A DNA stretch of 64,000 nt from Volucribacter amazonae (GCF_029783845.1 NZ_LWID01000001.1:62001-126000); one strand, 5' to 3'. Positions 53,128-62,119 are shown, counted from the first letter of the stretch. A program made the numbers and translations. Notes: generated from the sequence alone by a model not told the origin.

Positions 53128-53883
53128 CTACCAACTTCCGCCAGCACCACCGCCGCCGAAACCGCCACCACCAAAGCCGCCACCTGAGCCACCGCCAAAA
53201 CCACCGCCGCCAAAGCCACCAAAATGGTTATTTCTTCGGCTTGAGGAAGAACGCTGGCTCGTTGGGCTAATATAGACTTGATTACCACCTAATAGGCGGA
53301 AAAGCCAAAATGCCACAATAAGGGCGAAAATAATCAATGGCAGAAAATCTGCTAAATCCGAAGATTGTTCAGCTTGATAAGCAGCATATTCGCCTTGACT
53401 AGCCGCAATAATCGCCGATAAACCATTAGCGATACCTTGTGCATACTGGTTTTCTCTAAAATAAGGGGTAATTTGTTGGCGGATTAATTGGGATAAAAAA
53501 GCATCGGGCAATGCCCCCTCAAGTCCTTGTCCTGTGGCAATAAAAATCTTGCGATCATTTTTCGCAATTAGCATTAATACCCCATTATCTAACTGCTTAC
53601 GCCCAATGCCCCACTTATCACCAAGGGCAAAAGCATATTGTGCAATATCCCTATCCCCTACTGTGGGCAACATAACCACCGCAATTTGTGAGCTAGTTTG
53701 CTGGCTATATTGCTGTAACGCCTTTTCCAACTGAGCAAGTTCAGCTTGCGATAAGGTATGGGTATAATCATTCACATAACGAAAAGGATTGGGCGGATTA
53801 GGCAATTCCACCGCAAGGGCTTGCACTGCTGCAAAAATAAAAGCAAAAAGCACCGCACTTTTTTGCCACATTGCTCTAATCAT
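53128..53883 (-). CDS. TPM-domain protein with Gly-rich tail, YgcG type
   Basis: 251 residues: signal peptide, TPM domain (VNDYTHTLSQAELAQLEKAL; QIAVVMLPTVGDRDIAQYA; DNGVLMLIAKNDRKIFIATG), a membrane helix near residue 190, and a tail of alternating FGGGGFGGG ending GGSW. The tail is typical of YgcG-like membrane proteins. Last gene of a lemA-TPM-TPM operon; its ATG overlaps the upstream gene by 8 bases. Role unknown. Confidence 0.88.
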   Translation of the reverse strand: MIRAMWQKSAVLFAFIFAAVQALAVELPNPPNPFRYVNDYTHTLSQAELAQLEKALQQYSQQTSSQIAVVMLPTVGDRDIAQYAFALGDKWGIGRKQLDNGVLMLIAKNDRKIFIATGQGLEGALPDAFLSQLIRQQITPYFRENQYAQGIANGLSAIIAASQGEYAAYQAEQSSDLADFLPLIIFALIVAFWLFRLLGGNQVYISPTSQRSSSSRRNNHFGGFGGGGFGGGSGGGFGGGGFGGGGAGGSW

Positions 53884-54319
53884 TAATAATCACCTCATTT
53901 GGTAATTCATTAACGTCATCAGGTTGAATAGGAAAATACTTCGCTAATTCAGTCCCAATGACCTCTAAGGCACAAATAATGCCTTGAGTATATTGCTGTT
54001 GCTTAAAATGCTCGATCATTTGCTGATTTACCTGTTGCCAAAACCCATTGCCCACATATTGATGTATCCCTTTATCGCCCAACACACCACAAAGATGATC
54101 ATCAAATGCTACATAAATCAACACTCCGTTACGTTGTAACGTATTTTGCATATTTAGTTGTTCAAATAACGCCAAAGTGCGGTCTAAAACAGCGTTATTT
54201 TTCACCATTTTACGTTCAACATAAACCCTGAGTTCCGCTGAAGTTTGCTGTTCTATCTCACTTATTTTTTGTTCAATAGATTGTTTATCAATGGGAATGG
54301 CTTTACGAAATAGTGGCAT
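53876..54319 (-). CDS. TPM-domain protein, short
   Basis: 147 residues with a TPM domain without a signal peptide: QKISEIEQQTSAELRVYVER and GVLIYVAFDDHLCGVLGDKG. The middle gene of the lemA operon. Pairing of a secreted and a cytoplasmic-facing TPM protein with LemA is common in proteobacteria; activity unproven. Confidence 0.85.
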   Translation of the reverse strand: MPLFRKAIPIDKQSIEQKISEIEQQTSAELRVYVERKMVKNNAVLDRTLALFEQLNMQNTLQRNGVLIYVAFDDHLCGVLGDKGIHQYVGNGFWQQVNQQMIEHFKQQQYTQGIICALEVIGTELAKYFPIQPDDVNELPNEVIIND

Positions 54320-54340
54320 ATTGGCGAACCTTTCTCTGCA

Positions 54341-54922
54341 TTAATTAAAACTTACCACAGGTGCATTTTCTGCGCCTTCGCTAGATTTAAAATAAGGTTT
54401 TTCTTTAAAACCAAATAGCATCGCCACCAATTTCGTTGGAAATTGACGCACTTTTTGATTATAAATTCTCGCAGCCGCATTAAAATCATTGCGGGCTTTA
54501 TTAATACGATTTTCTGTGCCTTCTAATTGGGCTTGTAAATTCATAAATCCTTGATTTGCCTGTAATTCAGGATAACGCTCTACGGTTACCAATAAACGAG
54601 ATAATGCCGATCCCACTTGGTTTTGGCTCTGTTGAAATTCGGCTAATTGCTGTTCTGTCATATTGGCAGGGTCAATTTTCGTTTGTGAAGCATTGGCTCT
54701 CGCCTCAATAACCCGAGTTAAGGTTTCTTGCTCAAAATTCGCCTGCCCCTTAACAGTATTGACTAAATTAGGAATTAAATCGGCTCTACGTTGATAAGAA
54801 GATTCCACATTTGCCCAAACGGAATCAATTTCTTCTTCCGCTTGCACCAAACTATTATAACTTCCCATCACTGTGAAAACCGCCACAATGGCAACTAAGG
54901 CAATAACTAGCCATTTTTTCAT
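54341..54922 (-). CDS. lemA: LemA family protein
   Basis: 193 residues: N-terminal membrane anchor (WLVIALVAIVAVFTVM), the conserved YNSLVQAEEEIDSVWANVE, SSYQRRADLIPNLVNTVKG, and RKVRQ-like YNQKVRQFPTKLVAMLFGF near the C-terminus. LemA proteins are coiled-coil membrane proteins of unknown function. GAGGTATTAAT precedes the ATG. First gene of the three-gene operon; a repeat lies upstream, shared with divergent hel. Confidence 0.93.
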   Translation of the reverse strand: MKKWLVIALVAIVAVFTVMGSYNSLVQAEEEIDSVWANVESSYQRRADLIPNLVNTVKGQANFEQETLTRVIEARANASQTKIDPANMTEQQLAEFQQSQNQVGSALSRLLVTVERYPELQANQGFMNLQAQLEGTENRINKARNDFNAAARIYNQKVRQFPTKLVAMLFGFKEKPYFKSSEGAENAPVVSFN

Positions 54923-55014
54923 ATTAATACCTCAATAAATTTGATTTTTTTAAAGAATTGAGAACTATATCACAAAATTGCTTAATTTATCTCTGACTTT
55001 ACCAATTTATTTGA

Positions 55015-55097
55015 TATAGTCGCTCCACTTTAAAATGATACAGTGTTGGTACGCCTCGCCGTACCGCCTTGTCTTATTTTAAATTGAAACGACTATA
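55015..55097. repeat. TATAGTCG palindromic repeat, 83-bp form
   Basis: Reverse complement almost identical to 52603-52685. It lies between the divergent lemA and hel genes, 40 bp upstream of the hel ATG, so here it is in promoter rather than 3'-end position. Confidence 0.92.
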
Positions 55098-55137
55098 AAT
55101 TATTAACATTTCATTGACACACAAACGGAGAAACAAG

Positions 55138-55947
55138 ATGAAACCTCTAAAATCAGCCCTTATTGTAGCAAGCTGTGTGGCGTTACTCAGTGCCTGTGCC
55201 AACAGCGAGCAACGTGCCGAAAGCCAATTACAAAACCAAGCTGCCCTAGGCATTGTTTGGTTACAACAATCTGGCGAATATCAAGCCCTTGCCTACCAAG
55301 CCTTCAATACCGCTAAACTCGCCTATGATCAAGCTAAAGTAAGCAAAGGCAAGAAAAAAGCAGTTGCCATTGATCTTGATGAAACCCTAATTGACAATAG
55401 CCCTTACGCTGGCTGGCAAATTAAAAACGGTCAACCCTTTACAGGGGAAACTTGGACAAAATGGGTTGATGCTCGCCAATCAGGGGCAATCCCCGGTGCG
55501 GTTGAATTTGTCAACTATGTGAATGCCACTGGCGGAACGGTGTTTTTCGTTTCAAATCGGCGTGATGACGTAGAGAAAGCAGGAACCATTGATGATATGC
55601 ACCGTCTTGGATTTAGCAATGTTAATGAACATACCCTTTATTTGAAAAAAGACAAATCAAATAAAACGCCACGTTTTGAACAAATTGAGCAACAGGGTTA
55701 TGATATCGTGCTTTATATTGGCGATAACCTGAATGACTTTGGCGATGCCACATATCGTAAATCCAATGCAGAACGGCGTGAATTTGTCCAACATAACGCC
55801 AGCCTTTTTGGTAAAAAATTCATTATGTTACCTAATCCAAATTATGGCGATTGGGAAGGTGGCTTAGATCCAAACTACTTTAGAGGCGATGCACAAAACA
55901 AACTCAATATTCGCAATAATGCCATTAAGGCTTGGAATGGAGAATAA
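55138..55947 (+). CDS. hel: Lipoprotein e(P4), acid phosphatase/5'-nucleotidase
   Basis: 269 residues. Signal peptide II with lipobox LSAC (Cys 20). HAD-class DDDD phosphatase motifs DLDETLIDNSPY, FFVSNRRDD and YIGDNLNDFGDATY are intact, and WEGGLDPNYF matches the tail of H. influenzae e(P4). This outer-membrane enzyme removes phosphate from NMN so that nicotinamide riboside can be taken up. GGAG precedes the ATG at 55138. A repeat begins at the base after the stop. Confidence 0.95.
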   Translation: MKPLKSALIVASCVALLSACANSEQRAESQLQNQAALGIVWLQQSGEYQALAYQAFNTAKLAYDQAKVSKGKKKAVAIDLDETLIDNSPYAGWQIKNGQPFTGETWTKWVDARQSGAIPGAVEFVNYVNATGGTVFFVSNRRDDVEKAGTIDDMHRLGFSNVNEHTLYLKKDKSNKTPRFEQIEQQGYDIVLYIGDNLNDFGDATYRKSNAERREFVQHNASLFGKKFIMLPNPNYGDWEGGLDPNYFRGDAQNKLNIRNNAIKAWNGE

Positions 55948-56067
55948 TATAGTTTCCCTACTCTAAAATAAAACAGTGTTGGCACGCCTCGCCGTACTAT
56001 CTGTACTGTCTTCGGCGTGCCACCTTGTTTTATTTTAAAGTGAAACGGCTACAAATTGAAATGACTA
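55948..56067. repeat. TATAGTCG palindromic repeat with a doubled right end
   Basis: 120 bp: TATAGTTTCCC ... GCCGTACTATCTGTACTGTC ... TTTAAAGTGAAACGGCTA, then a second partial end AATTGAAATGACTATA. It starts directly after the hel stop and ends 3 bases before the ycgN stop, filling the whole convergent gap. Confidence 0.88.
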
Positions 56068-56069
56068 TA

Positions 56070-56519
56070 TCAATCCCCCTCAATCACAAACTCAAACCAG
56101 TCAATCACGTCTTTTTCGTGAATACCGTTAGCAATGGGAATTTGAGCTTTTTGCGTGCTGTTAGGATCGCCTGTTAGCAAGGGGTGCCAAGGGTAAAGCG
56201 GTTTTCCCTCGTATAATAAACGGTAAGCACAGGTACTGGGTAGCCAAGTAAAATCGGGTAAATTGGCTTTGGTTAATTTGGTGCAATCGGGTTCAAGGCG
56301 AAAACGTTGCGAATAATGACCGCACTTCCCTGTTTTCAAATCAAGTAAATTGCAAGCAATACGGGTAAAATAAAGGCGTTTTCGCTTTCCCCTGCCCTCA
56401 ATAAATTTTCGGTAGCAACATTTACCACAGCCATCACATAGGGCTTCCCATTCTTGTTCATTCATTTCCATTAGGGATTTATGTTGCCAAAATTGTGGGC
56501 TAAGATGATTTGCTACCAT
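56070..56519 (-). CDS. ycgN: YcgN-type cysteine-cluster protein
   Basis: 149 residues of the UPF0260/YcgN family, with the zinc- or cluster-type block LCDGCGKCCYRKF, later CNLLDLKTGKCGHY, CTKL and STCAYRLL. Start is uncertain (ATGs at 56561, 56537, 56519); 56519 was chosen for the typical MVANHLSPQFWQ onset. Possibly a metal- or Fe-S-binding protein; role unknown. Confidence 0.88.
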   Translation of the reverse strand: MVANHLSPQFWQHKSLMEMNEQEWEALCDGCGKCCYRKFIEGRGKRKRLYFTRIACNLLDLKTGKCGHYSQRFRLEPDCTKLTKANLPDFTWLPSTCAYRLLYEGKPLYPWHPLLTGDPNSTQKAQIPIANGIHEKDVIDWFEFVIEGD

Positions 56520-56568
56520 AGACTGCTCTGCATACATAAAAATTTTTGAAAAACTGACCACACTTTAT

Positions 56569-56674
56569 TATAGTCGTCCCACTTTAAAGTAATACGACGT
56601 TGGCACGCCTCGCCGTACTACTTGTACTGCCTTCGGCGTGCCGCCTTGTCTTATTTTAAATTGAAACGACTATA
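56569..56674. repeat. TATAGTCG palindromic repeat, full-length
   Basis: 106 bp: TATAGTCGTCCCACTTTAAA ... CGCCGTACTACTTGTACTGC ... TTAAATTGAAACGACTATA. It is one of the cleanest copies in the window and lies between the ycgN start and the glnS terminator. Confidence 0.93.
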
Positions 56675-56680
56675 GTGTTA

Positions 56681-56712
56681 AACGAAAATAGCGAGATCGG
56701 GATCTCGCTATT
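56681..56712 (-). terminator. Terminator of glnS
   Basis: AATAGCGAGAT (56687-56697) and ATCTCGCTATT (56702-56712) form a perfect 11-bp stem; on the minus strand TTCGTTT follows, a fair U-tract. It lies 16 bases past the stop. Confidence 0.82.
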
Positions 56713-56728
56713 CCGTTAGTTCATTAAC

Positions 56729-58417
56729 TTAAAAACTTTCTTTTAAACTGACTGTTAAGTTAAATACCAAATGTTCTGGGTGCGAGTCTTTACTGTCGGA
56801 ACAGAAATAGCCCTCACGTTCAAATTGATAGGCTTGTTCCGCTTCGGCTTTGAGTAAACTTTGCTCCACAACCCCATGTTTCACCAGCAAAGAGGTTGGA
56901 TTAAGTGCTTGATATAAATCTTCCTCAGCAGAGGGATTTGGCACGCTAAATAAGCGATCATACAAGCGAAACTCGGCAGGATAACAATCCTGTGCTGATA
57001 CCCAATGAATTACCCCTTTTACTTTGCGTCCGTCCGCAGGATTTTTGCCTAAGGTTTCAGGATCATAACTGCAATATACGGTGGTAATTTCGCCATTTTG
57101 GTCTTTCTCTACTCGCTCAGCTTTAATCACATAAGCATTACGCAAACGCACCTCTTTGCCTAACACCAAGCGTTTATAATGTTTATTGGCTTCCTCACGA
57201 AAATCGGCTTTATCAATATAAATTTCTTGGGTAAAAGGTAATTGGCGTTCGCCTAATTCTGGGCGATTTGGGTGATTAGGGGCGGTCAACATTTCTTTAC
57301 CCACAAAATTCTCAATCACAATTTTTAACGGATCAATAACCGCCATTGCACGAGGGGCATTAACATTTAAATCTTCACGAATACAAGCCTCTAATGCACT
57401 ATATTCCACCACATTATCTTGTTTAGTTACCCCAATACGGCGACAAAATTCACGCAAGGCGGCTGGCGTATAACCACGACGACGTAAGCCTGAAATAGTC
57501 GGCATTCTTGGATCATTCCAGCCGTCAACAATTTGATCATTGACTAATTGCAATAACTTACGTTTAGAAGTTAAGGTAGCCTCTAAATTTAAACGAGAAA
57601 ATTCATATTGATGAGGTAACGGGCGTTCAATGGAAATATGCTCCAATACCCAATCATATAAACGGCGATTATCCTGAAACTCAAGGGTACATAAGGAATG
57701 GGTAATACGCTCAATAGCATCGGAAATACAATGGGTAAAATCATACATTGGATAGATGCACCATTTATCTCCCGTTTGATGATGATGAGCAAATTTAATC
57801 CGATATAACACAGGATCACGCATAACCATAAACGGCGATGCCATATCAATTTTAGCACGCAAACACGCCGTTCCCTCAGCAAATTCGCCCTTTTTCATTT
57901 TGTCAAATAGGGCTAAATTTTCTGCCACAGAACGATCACGATAAGGGCTATTTTTGCCCGTTTCGGTTAGCGTACCACGATATTCACGCATTTGCTCTGG
58001 GGTTAATTCGTCCACATAAGCCAAACCTTTTTCAATTAATTCAATGGCATAGCCATAAAGCTGGTCAAAATAATCTGACGCATAACGTGGCTCACCTGCC
58101 CAATGAAAACCAAGCCATTCTACATCTTGTTTAATGGACTCTACATATTCCACATCTTCTTTCACTGGGTTGGTGTCATCAAAACGTAAATTGCATAATC
58201 CTTGATAATCCTCTGCAATACCAAAATTTAAACAAATGGATTTGGCGTGTCCAATATGCAAATAACCATTGGGTTCTGGGGGAAAACGAGTATGTACTTT
58301 CGTGTGTTTACCAGTGGCTAAATCTTCATCAATAATTTGGCGGATAAAATTACTGGGTTTATGTTCCTCAACGCCTTTTTCCGCACGATTTTTTTCATTA
58401 TCAACAGGGATATTCAT
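56729..58417 (-). CDS. glnS: Glutaminyl-tRNA synthetase
   Basis: 562-residue class I synthetase. HIGH motif in PPEPNGYLHIGHAKS, and the KMSKS counterpart in LTSKRKLLQLV (threonine replaces the usual Met/Leu-Ser position). TRFPPEPNG, RLYDWVLEHI and the two beta-barrel C-terminal domains are present. GAGGCAATA precedes the ATG. Stand-alone. Confidence 0.97.
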   Translation of the reverse strand: MNIPVDNEKNRAEKGVEEHKPSNFIRQIIDEDLATGKHTKVHTRFPPEPNGYLHIGHAKSICLNFGIAEDYQGLCNLRFDDTNPVKEDVEYVESIKQDVEWLGFHWAGEPRYASDYFDQLYGYAIELIEKGLAYVDELTPEQMREYRGTLTETGKNSPYRDRSVAENLALFDKMKKGEFAEGTACLRAKIDMASPFMVMRDPVLYRIKFAHHHQTGDKWCIYPMYDFTHCISDAIERITHSLCTLEFQDNRRLYDWVLEHISIERPLPHQYEFSRLNLEATLTSKRKLLQLVNDQIVDGWNDPRMPTISGLRRRGYTPAALREFCRRIGVTKQDNVVEYSALEACIREDLNVNAPRAMAVIDPLKIVIENFVGKEMLTAPNHPNRPELGERQLPFTQEIYIDKADFREEANKHYKRLVLGKEVRLRNAYVIKAERVEKDQNGEITTVYCSYDPETLGKNPADGRKVKGVIHWVSAQDCYPAEFRLYDRLFSVPNPSAEEDLYQALNPTSLLVKHGVVEQSLLKAEAEQAYQFEREGYFCSDSKDSHPEHLVFNLTVSLKESF

Positions 58418-58594
58418 TATTGCCTCAATATTTATCTTTATTTCAAAAAATTAAACTATTGTACAGGGTTTCTGAACAAATGACAAAGGGGCAAATCGTC
58501 AAGATTAACCCCATAAATTTATAGTTGTCCCACTTTTAAATTTTATTGCAAGTGCGGTCAATTTTGAGATTATTTTGCAATAAATACCGTAAAA

Positions 58595-60568
58595 CTATCC
58601 CTTATGTTGGCGAAGATTAAAGAAAATAATGATCGCCACGAGTACGATACCGATAATATCCGTAATGGTTTCAGGCACAATCAACATAAATGAACCAATA
58701 GCTAAGATAAGGCGTTGTAATCCATTCATTGGGTGCTTGAAATAGCCTTCTACGGCGGCGGATAGCCCTAATACCCCAATAATTGATGAACAGGTTACGC
58801 TGATAATATCAATAATATGAGGTAATGGGAAAGTTCTCGCCATCACCGCCACATCAGTGGTATCGATCATCATCATATTGGGATTATACACAAACATAAA
58901 AGGCACAATAAAACCTGCTAAGGCAAGGCGTAAAGACTGCCAGCCTGTTTTCATGGGATCGCCCTGTGCAATTCCTGCCCCAGCAAAAGCCGCTAAAGCT
59001 ACAGGCGGAGTAATATTAGCGAAAATACCAAAATAAAACACAAACATATGAGCGACTAGCACAGGAATACCAAAGGTTGCCAATGCTGGAGCAGCCATTG
59101 TCGCAGTAATAATATAGGCAGGAATGGAAGGTAGCCCCATACCCAATATCATTGAAGCCAGCATCGTTAAAAAGAGGGTTAAAAATAATGAGCCTGCCCC
59201 TAAGGTAACGATAGAAGAAGTAATAATGCTACCGAAACTGGTCAAATTGACTACACCAATCACAATCCCTACTACCGCACAAGCTGCCATGACGGATAAA
59301 GACTGTTTTGCCCCATCTTCTAAGGCGGCAATAATGTCTTTTATTCCCATACGGGTTTCTTTGCGTAATTGGCTCACTAACACAGTAATACCAATGGTAT
59401 AGCAAGCAGCATAAGCAATAGGCATTGCCTCAATTAAGAACCACACTAAGGCAACAATGGGTAACAACATATGTCCACGTTGTTTCATCACTTGTTTTAG
59501 TTGCGGTAACTGATCACGTGAAATCCCTTTTAAATTGAGTTTACCTGCCCGAAAATGCACTTGCGAAATCACGCCAAGATAATAAAGCAAGGCAGGCAAT
59601 AATGCGGCAAGAGCGATCGTACCGTAACTGACCCCAGTGGTTTCAGCCATAATAAAAGCACTTGCCCCCATAATAGGTGGCAGGATTTGCCCGCCCACTG
59701 ACGCACTCGCCTCAACCGCACCAGCAAAATTGCGATGATAGCCCACTTTTTTCATCAAAGGAATGGTAAAAGCGCCTGTACTCACAACATTTGCCACTGC
59801 TGCACCATTAATACTGCCCATAAAGCCACTTGAGATTACCGCAACCTTAGCTGGGCCGCCCTGTTTATCGCCAGCAATCGCCATAGCGAGATCGTTGAAT
59901 AACTGCCCCATACCTGAACGTGCGAGAAATGCCCCAAATAGGATAAACAAGAAAATAAAACTCACTGATGCCCCAGTTGCTGAAGAATAAAGCCCTTCGG
60001 TTTTTAAATATAACTGCCCAAAAACATCAGCAAGATCATAAGGGCGTGTTAATAGGCGATCTGGCATAAAATCCATTGAGCTAATAAAAGGATAAATCAG
60101 AAAAATCAGAGCAAAAATAATCAGAACCCAGCCTGTTACTCGGCGAGTTGCCTCAAGAACCGCAATTACCGTCAGTACTGACATGATAATATCCAAATGA
60201 TTAGGTATGCCGCCACGAACTGTCATAATGGCTTGATATTGATTAATTAAATACAACACGCCAGCTGCGGCAACCAATACTAAGAGCCAATCATACCATC
60301 TTACGCCCTTTTGACGGCTTTGCTGTGTGGCAGGATAAATTAAAAAGATAAGCACCAATCCTACACCAACATGGATTGCACGCTGTAATAAAGTTGGCAT
60401 AGGAAAAAATGTAATATAAAGATGAAATAAAGAATACAAAACCGCAATAAGGCTAATAAGTCCTTTGGTAAATCGATTGTTGCTTTGCCGAGTAACAGAT
60501 TCTCTATCGTATTTTTCTAAAATTTGTTCCGCTGACGGTTGAGCTACTGTTGAAGTTTGTTCATTCAT
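58595..60568 (-). CDS. TRAP transporter permease, fused TAXI type
   Basis: 657 residues with about seventeen membrane segments. The small (DctQ-like) and large (DctM-like) permease parts are fused: an N-terminal helical bundle (residues 35-170), then the DctM core with GAFLARSGMGQLFNDLAMA, VASTGAFTIPLMKKVG-like VVSTGAFTIPLMKKVG and SMILGMGLPSIPAY. Its ATG overlaps the DUF1850 gene by 8 bases. Moves an organic acid with Na+; glutamate-type substrates are common for TAXI systems. Confidence 0.93.
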   Translation of the reverse strand: MNEQTSTVAQPSAEQILEKYDRESVTRQSNNRFTKGLISLIAVLYSLFHLYITFFPMPTLLQRAIHVGVGLVLIFLIYPATQQSRQKGVRWYDWLLVLVAAAGVLYLINQYQAIMTVRGGIPNHLDIIMSVLTVIAVLEATRRVTGWVLIIFALIFLIYPFISSMDFMPDRLLTRPYDLADVFGQLYLKTEGLYSSATGASVSFIFLFILFGAFLARSGMGQLFNDLAMAIAGDKQGGPAKVAVISSGFMGSINGAAVANVVSTGAFTIPLMKKVGYHRNFAGAVEASASVGGQILPPIMGASAFIMAETTGVSYGTIALAALLPALLYYLGVISQVHFRAGKLNLKGISRDQLPQLKQVMKQRGHMLLPIVALVWFLIEAMPIAYAACYTIGITVLVSQLRKETRMGIKDIIAALEDGAKQSLSVMAACAVVGIVIGVVNLTSFGSIITSSIVTLGAGSLFLTLFLTMLASMILGMGLPSIPAYIITATMAAPALATFGIPVLVAHMFVFYFGIFANITPPVALAAFAGAGIAQGDPMKTGWQSLRLALAGFIVPFMFVYNPNMMMIDTTDVAVMARTFPLPHIIDIISVTCSSIIGVLGLSAAVEGYFKHPMNGLQRLILAIGSFMLIVPETITDIIGIVLVAIIIFFNLRQHKG

Positions 60569-61046
60569 AACAGGATCTCCCTAATAAAAAAATGGCTAAT
60601 GGGGATCTTTGCCACTTGATATTGACCACAGAATAAGCGGGCAACATTTGAGCTAAAGGCACTGTTCCATTATTAGTTTGTAAACTGCCTTGCATATTGG
60701 GCGACACTACCCAATTTAACTCGGGCAACATTAGTTGTTGTTGGTAACCCACAAAACCACGAGGGATTTTCTCTATTATTTTTCCAGTGGCAGGCGTTCC
60801 AGCCCCAAAGGTTTGCAATAATGTTTGATACAACAATAATTGTTGATCCTGTTGCCGATAATATTCAATCCACCATTGCTTTTCTACCGAATGTCGCCAA
60901 ACTAACTGAAATTCTGTGGCATATAAATAACAAGTGTAATGATCCGTTTGTAAACGCAAATATGGTATTGGATAACCTAAAATAAGGAACAAGCCTAAGC
61001 ATAATAACAACCTAATCCACTTAAACTTGTTAATAGGTTTAACCAT
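60561..61046 (-). CDS. DUF1850 protein of the TAXI-TRAP operon
   Basis: 161 residues: a membrane-targeting N-terminus (IRLLLCLGLFLILGYPIP) and a DUF1850-like beta-rich part (ATEFQLVWRHSVEKQWWIEYY; GFVGYQQQLMLPELNWVV). This family occurs between the binding protein and permease of TAXI systems; its role is unknown. It starts 2 bases after the binding-protein stop and overlaps the permease start. Confidence 0.82.
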   Translation of the reverse strand: MVKPINKFKWIRLLLCLGLFLILGYPIPYLRLQTDHYTCYLYATEFQLVWRHSVEKQWWIEYYRQQDQQLLLYQTLLQTFGAGTPATGKIIEKIPRGFVGYQQQLMLPELNWVVSPNMQGSLQTNNGTVPLAQMLPAYSVVNIKWQRSPLAIFLLGRSCYE

Positions 61047-61048
61047 GC

Positions 61049-62035
61049 TTATTGCTTATTATTGACTTCATCATAATATTTTTTCGCCCCAGAGTGTAAT
61101 GGTGCGACTAAGCCTTGTTGTGCCTCTTGCAAGCTAATATCTTTCGCTGCCTGATGGGAAGTTTGCAAGCGATCTAGGTTTTCAAACAAGGTTTTTGTCA
61201 ATAAATACACATCATTTTCACTAAGATCCTGACGCACCACTAACGCATTTTTAATCGCCGCCGTTGGAATTGGTTCTGGATTACCATAAGTATTAGCAGG
61301 AATATCCATAGCATTAAAATAAGGGCTATTTTCAGCTAATTGACGCAAACCTTCGGCAGGAATTTCCACAATTTGCAAATCAAATCCCTGTTGTAACTCC
61401 ATTAATGCTGAATTTGGCAAACCACTGGTTAAAAATGCCGCATCAAGACTTCCTGCTTTTAACGCATCAGCTGCTTCAGCATAACCGAGATAATCCACAC
61501 GAATATCATCATAACTGATGCCAAATCCTGCTAATAAGGTGCGTGCATTTAGCTCAACGCCTGAATTTTGTGCGCCTGTAGCAATACGTTTACCCTTTAA
61601 ATCACTAATGGTTTTAATCCCTGATTGCTTTGAAGTTACAATCTGTACATAGTTAGGATATAACGCCGCCACTTGAGCAACATTATCAATTTTATTGGGG
61701 AAATTACCTGTACCTTGCAAGGCATCATTAACCACATCGCTCATCACAAACGCCATTTCCACTTTTTTCTGGTTAAGCAAATTTAAATTTTCCACCGATG
61801 CCCCTGTGGTTTGGGTCTTGGAATTCGTGCCTAACTGGTTAGAATAAATCTCCGCCAAAGTAGAAGCTATAATGTTGTAAGGCCCAGAAGCCCCACCTGT
61901 GGCAATAGTAACAAAGCGACTTTGCACTTTATTTGTATCATCATTCGCCACGTCCGTTTGATTTTTTTCGCCACAAGCCATTAGGCTAAGAGCCAACAGT
62001 GCTGTGGTGGTAAGAGTTACCAGTTTATTTGTCAT
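61049..62035 (-). CDS. TAXI-family TRAP solute-binding lipoprotein
   Basis: 328 residues. Lipobox LMACG (Cys 21). TAXI motifs: VTIATGGASGPYN, ETTGASVENLNLL-like TTGASVENLNLLNQ, DLKGKRIATGAQNSGVELNA, and AALYPNYVQIV. First gene of a tight three-gene operon with DUF1850 and the fused permease. AGGAG precedes the ATG. It captures a carboxylate substrate in the periplasm. Confidence 0.93.
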   Translation of the reverse strand: MTNKLVTLTTTALLALSLMACGEKNQTDVANDDTNKVQSRFVTIATGGASGPYNIIASTLAEIYSNQLGTNSKTQTTGASVENLNLLNQKKVEMAFVMSDVVNDALQGTGNFPNKIDNVAQVAALYPNYVQIVTSKQSGIKTISDLKGKRIATGAQNSGVELNARTLLAGFGISYDDIRVDYLGYAEAADALKAGSLDAAFLTSGLPNSALMELQQGFDLQIVEIPAEGLRQLAENSPYFNAMDIPANTYGNPEPIPTAAIKNALVVRQDLSENDVYLLTKTLFENLDRLQTSHQAAKDISLQEAQQGLVAPLHSGAKKYYDEVNNKQ

Positions 62036-62083
62036 AATTTACTCCTGTATTATTTTAATGTTGTGATAATCTTTGTTATCTAA

Positions 62084-62119
62084 TATAGCCGTTCCACTTT
62101 TTAAATTGAAACGACTATA
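62084..62119. repeat. Compact form of the TATAGTCG repeat
   Basis: 36 bp: TATAGCCGTTCCACTTT then TTAAATTGAAACGACTATA. Only the two terminal arms remain. One-sided fragments of the family follow at about 62245 (TATAGTCGTTCCAATT) and in the region near 58521. The 62036-62663 gap otherwise holds three uptake signals and the structured block listed next. Confidence 0.75.
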
